Assembly (NCBI GenBank): GCA_019247235.1
Contig: JAFAPG010000948.1
Span: 1 to 6,767, forward strand
Length of the DNA stretch: 6,767 nucleotides
Reading direction: 5' to 3'
Origin: Acidobacteriota bacterium
Lineage (GTDB): Bacteria > Acidobacteriota > Terriglobia > Terriglobales > Acidobacteriaceae
Shown here one piece after another: positions 5,861 through 6,767 of the stretch. Each line of letters begins with the position of its first letter. The first letter of the stretch is position 1. The notes below the pieces were generated by a model. That model was not told the origin of the DNA. It searched no databases and worked only from the letters and a program-made list of their open reading frames with translations. Made by a program: the position numbers and the translations under genes.

Positions 5861-5877
5861 GAGCGGGTACCACGCTC
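5861..5877. repeat. Short dyad over the -35 region of the infC promoter
   Basis: GAGCG (5861-5865) and CGCTC (5873-5877) are inverted copies with a 7-bp centre that contains GGTACC in the reverse reading. The element covers the -35 position of the infC promoter, so it could be an operator. With five-base arms it may also be chance. Confidence 0.25.
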
Positions 5878-6040
5878 GGGGCGATGGAATTCCCATTGTC
5901 AATGACATTTGCATTACCAACTTACCGAAGTTCAGCAAATCAACGACAGAGGACATCCTCGATAACAACTACATGGCATGGTCGCATCCGAGACATAGCA
6001 CTTCTGAGAAAGACTTGGCTCTGCAATGGGCGTCCCTATT

Positions 6041-6767
6041 CTAGAAAAGCTCGCGTCGGTTGCCGTCAAAGCACTCGTCCACCAATCTCGCGGTGAACCG
6101 TTCAACCACATGGGATGGCAGGCGGGACCGGGCCAGTTCTTCAAAGCGGAAGTCGATGGATCCGGGAGAGTCTCCGGCCGGGTTCACCGTTGCCAGCAGG
6201 TAGCCATAGACATTGGTTTTGGCCCTGCGAGCAAGGCTGGCGCCGGGGGGAAGGGGATTTCGTTCCGCGCCCGCAGTTCCGATAATCCATCCGGGTAGAA
6301 CACCTCCGTGTGAATTCCAGTAGGGTGTGTTAAAGATTCCTTCCATAAAATAATGCGAATGGCTGGCCAGCAGATAAACTCGTTTATGGGCATGCTGCTC
6401 GATCTCGAGCAGCATGCGATAGACGCGCCGCCCGCTCACGATGCCGGTGCCGGACTCATTCATACTGTGGGTGAGAGAAATGCTGTCGGGCAAGGCCTTG
6501 TGCATACCTACAACCAGGGTGTGAATGGATGCATTCCTGCCGTCTCGGTCAATCACTCCCTCTAGCCATTTCATCTGCCCGGAATCAAATTGCTCTTGCG
6601 TGGCGTTATCGAGATAAATGAAATCGATACCCGCGTGAATCCAGTGATAGTAGGTGTTAGGAAACTCCGAGCCGGGGTCATCCCTCAAGCGCTGTTCGTG
6701 CAGCTCAGGCCGGTCGAGATACTGATGAAATTTGTTGAGAAATTCCGCCCGGCTCTTGGGTGGCACA
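6041..6767 (-). CDS. Calcineurin-like metallophosphoesterase, C-terminal part (partial)
   Basis: The open frame enters from the right edge and ends at TAG (6041-6043), giving about 241 residues of the C-terminal part. The first visible codon is a GTG at 6764-6766, but the frame has no stop before the edge and the fold lacks its beginning, so the true start lies outside. GIDFIYLDNAT (46-56) is a core strand. VVGMHKALP (residue His89) and LLASHSHYF (133-140, His136 and His138) look like the last two metal-ligand motifs (GH- and GHxH-like) of calcineurin-type phosphoesterases, with Gly replaced by Met or Ser. The early motifs (DxH, GDxxD, GNHE) would be upstream. GGVLPGWIIGTAGAERNPLPP follows and resembles acidobacterial metallophosphoesterases as I remember them. 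Substrate and location cannot be told because any signal peptide is outside the window. It lies 239 bp upstream of infC and is probably a separate transcription unit. Confidence 0.78.
   Translation of the reverse strand, partial: VPPKSRAEFLNKFHQYLDRPELHEQRLRDDPGSEFPNTYYHWIHAGIDFIYLDNATQEQFDSGQMKWLEGVIDRDGRNASIHTLVVGMHKALPDSISLTHSMNESGTGIVSGRRVYRMLLEIEQHAHKRVYLLASHSHYFMEGIFNTPYWNSHGGVLPGWIIGTAGAERNPLPPGASLARRAKTNVYGYLLATVNPAGDSPGSIDFRFEELARSRLPSHVVERFTARLVDECFDGNRRELF
6390..6417. repeat. Perfect palindrome with 13-bp arms inside the metallophosphoesterase gene
   Basis: GCATGCTGCTCGA (6390-6402) and TCGAGCAGCATGC (6405-6417) are exact inverted copies separated by two bases. The repeat encodes residues 117-126 of the visible protein (within RMLLEIEQHA), so it is read through in frame. 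It could form a very stable hairpin in the mRNA or a cruciform in DNA. It is much longer than expected by chance in a window of this size. Confidence 0.75.

Noticed and set aside
5897..5902. TTGACA on the minus strand as the -35 of the infC promoter
   Set aside because: It is 49 bp from the TATAAT, and no -10-like hexamer lies at 16-18 bp (the 17-bp position reads CCGAGC).
5932..6144. Minus-strand open frame of 70 codons across the metallophosphoesterase stop into the gap
   Set aside because: It overlaps the end of the metallophosphoesterase in another frame and has no recognisable protein features.
6026..6298. Plus-strand open frame of 90 codons over the end of the metallophosphoesterase gene
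   Set aside because: It is antisense to a reading frame with recognisable metal-binding motifs, with no homology or ribosome binding site of its own.

Overview
The window looks like a chromosomal housekeeping region of a bacterium, most likely from the Acidobacteriota. That placement is an inference of moderate strength. It rests on the Bacteroidetes/Acidobacteria-like form of HMG-CoA lyase, a PheS with a cysteine-rich insertion, and a metallophosphoesterase whose C-terminal part resembles acidobacterial sequences as I remember them. There is no insertion sequence, phage gene, CRISPR array, tRNA or rRNA, and no sign of recent transfer.

Almost everything is on the minus strand and reads from right to left. 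From 6767 down to 6041 lies the C-terminal part of a calcineurin-like metallophosphoesterase, cut by the window edge. A 239-bp gap (5802-6040) holds an extended -10 promoter. The core operon follows: infC (IF3), rpmI (L35), rplT (L20), pheS and pheT (the two subunits of phenylalanyl-tRNA synthetase), then a gene for a hydroxymethylglutaryl-CoA lyase only 26 bp after pheT. At the left edge the last 41 codons of a CorC/HlyC-type transporter gene run on the plus strand and converge on the lyase gene, with 20 bp between the two stop codons.

The operon is the classical infC-rpmI-rplT-pheST cluster, which makes an initiation factor, two 50S proteins and an aminoacyl-tRNA synthetase. thrS, which often precedes infC in other bacteria, is absent here. 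Three features of the operon stand out. infC appears to start at an AUC codon behind a strong Shine-Dalgarno sequence, which extends the protein to 187 residues and fits IF3 autoregulation. PheT lacks the N-terminal EMAP/OB-fold tRNA-binding domain found in most bacterial PheT. PheS carries a CxxC...CxxC insertion just before motif 3 that resembles a DnaJ-type zinc knuckle. The gaps around rpmI each hold a compact inverted repeat without a U-run, which are candidates for L20- or structure-mediated control. No classical intrinsic terminator (GC stem plus U-run) was seen anywhere. I did not find a convincing new biological system; the interest lies in variant forms of known genes and in a few unexplained inverted repeats, notably a 13-bp-arm palindrome inside the metallophosphoesterase gene.
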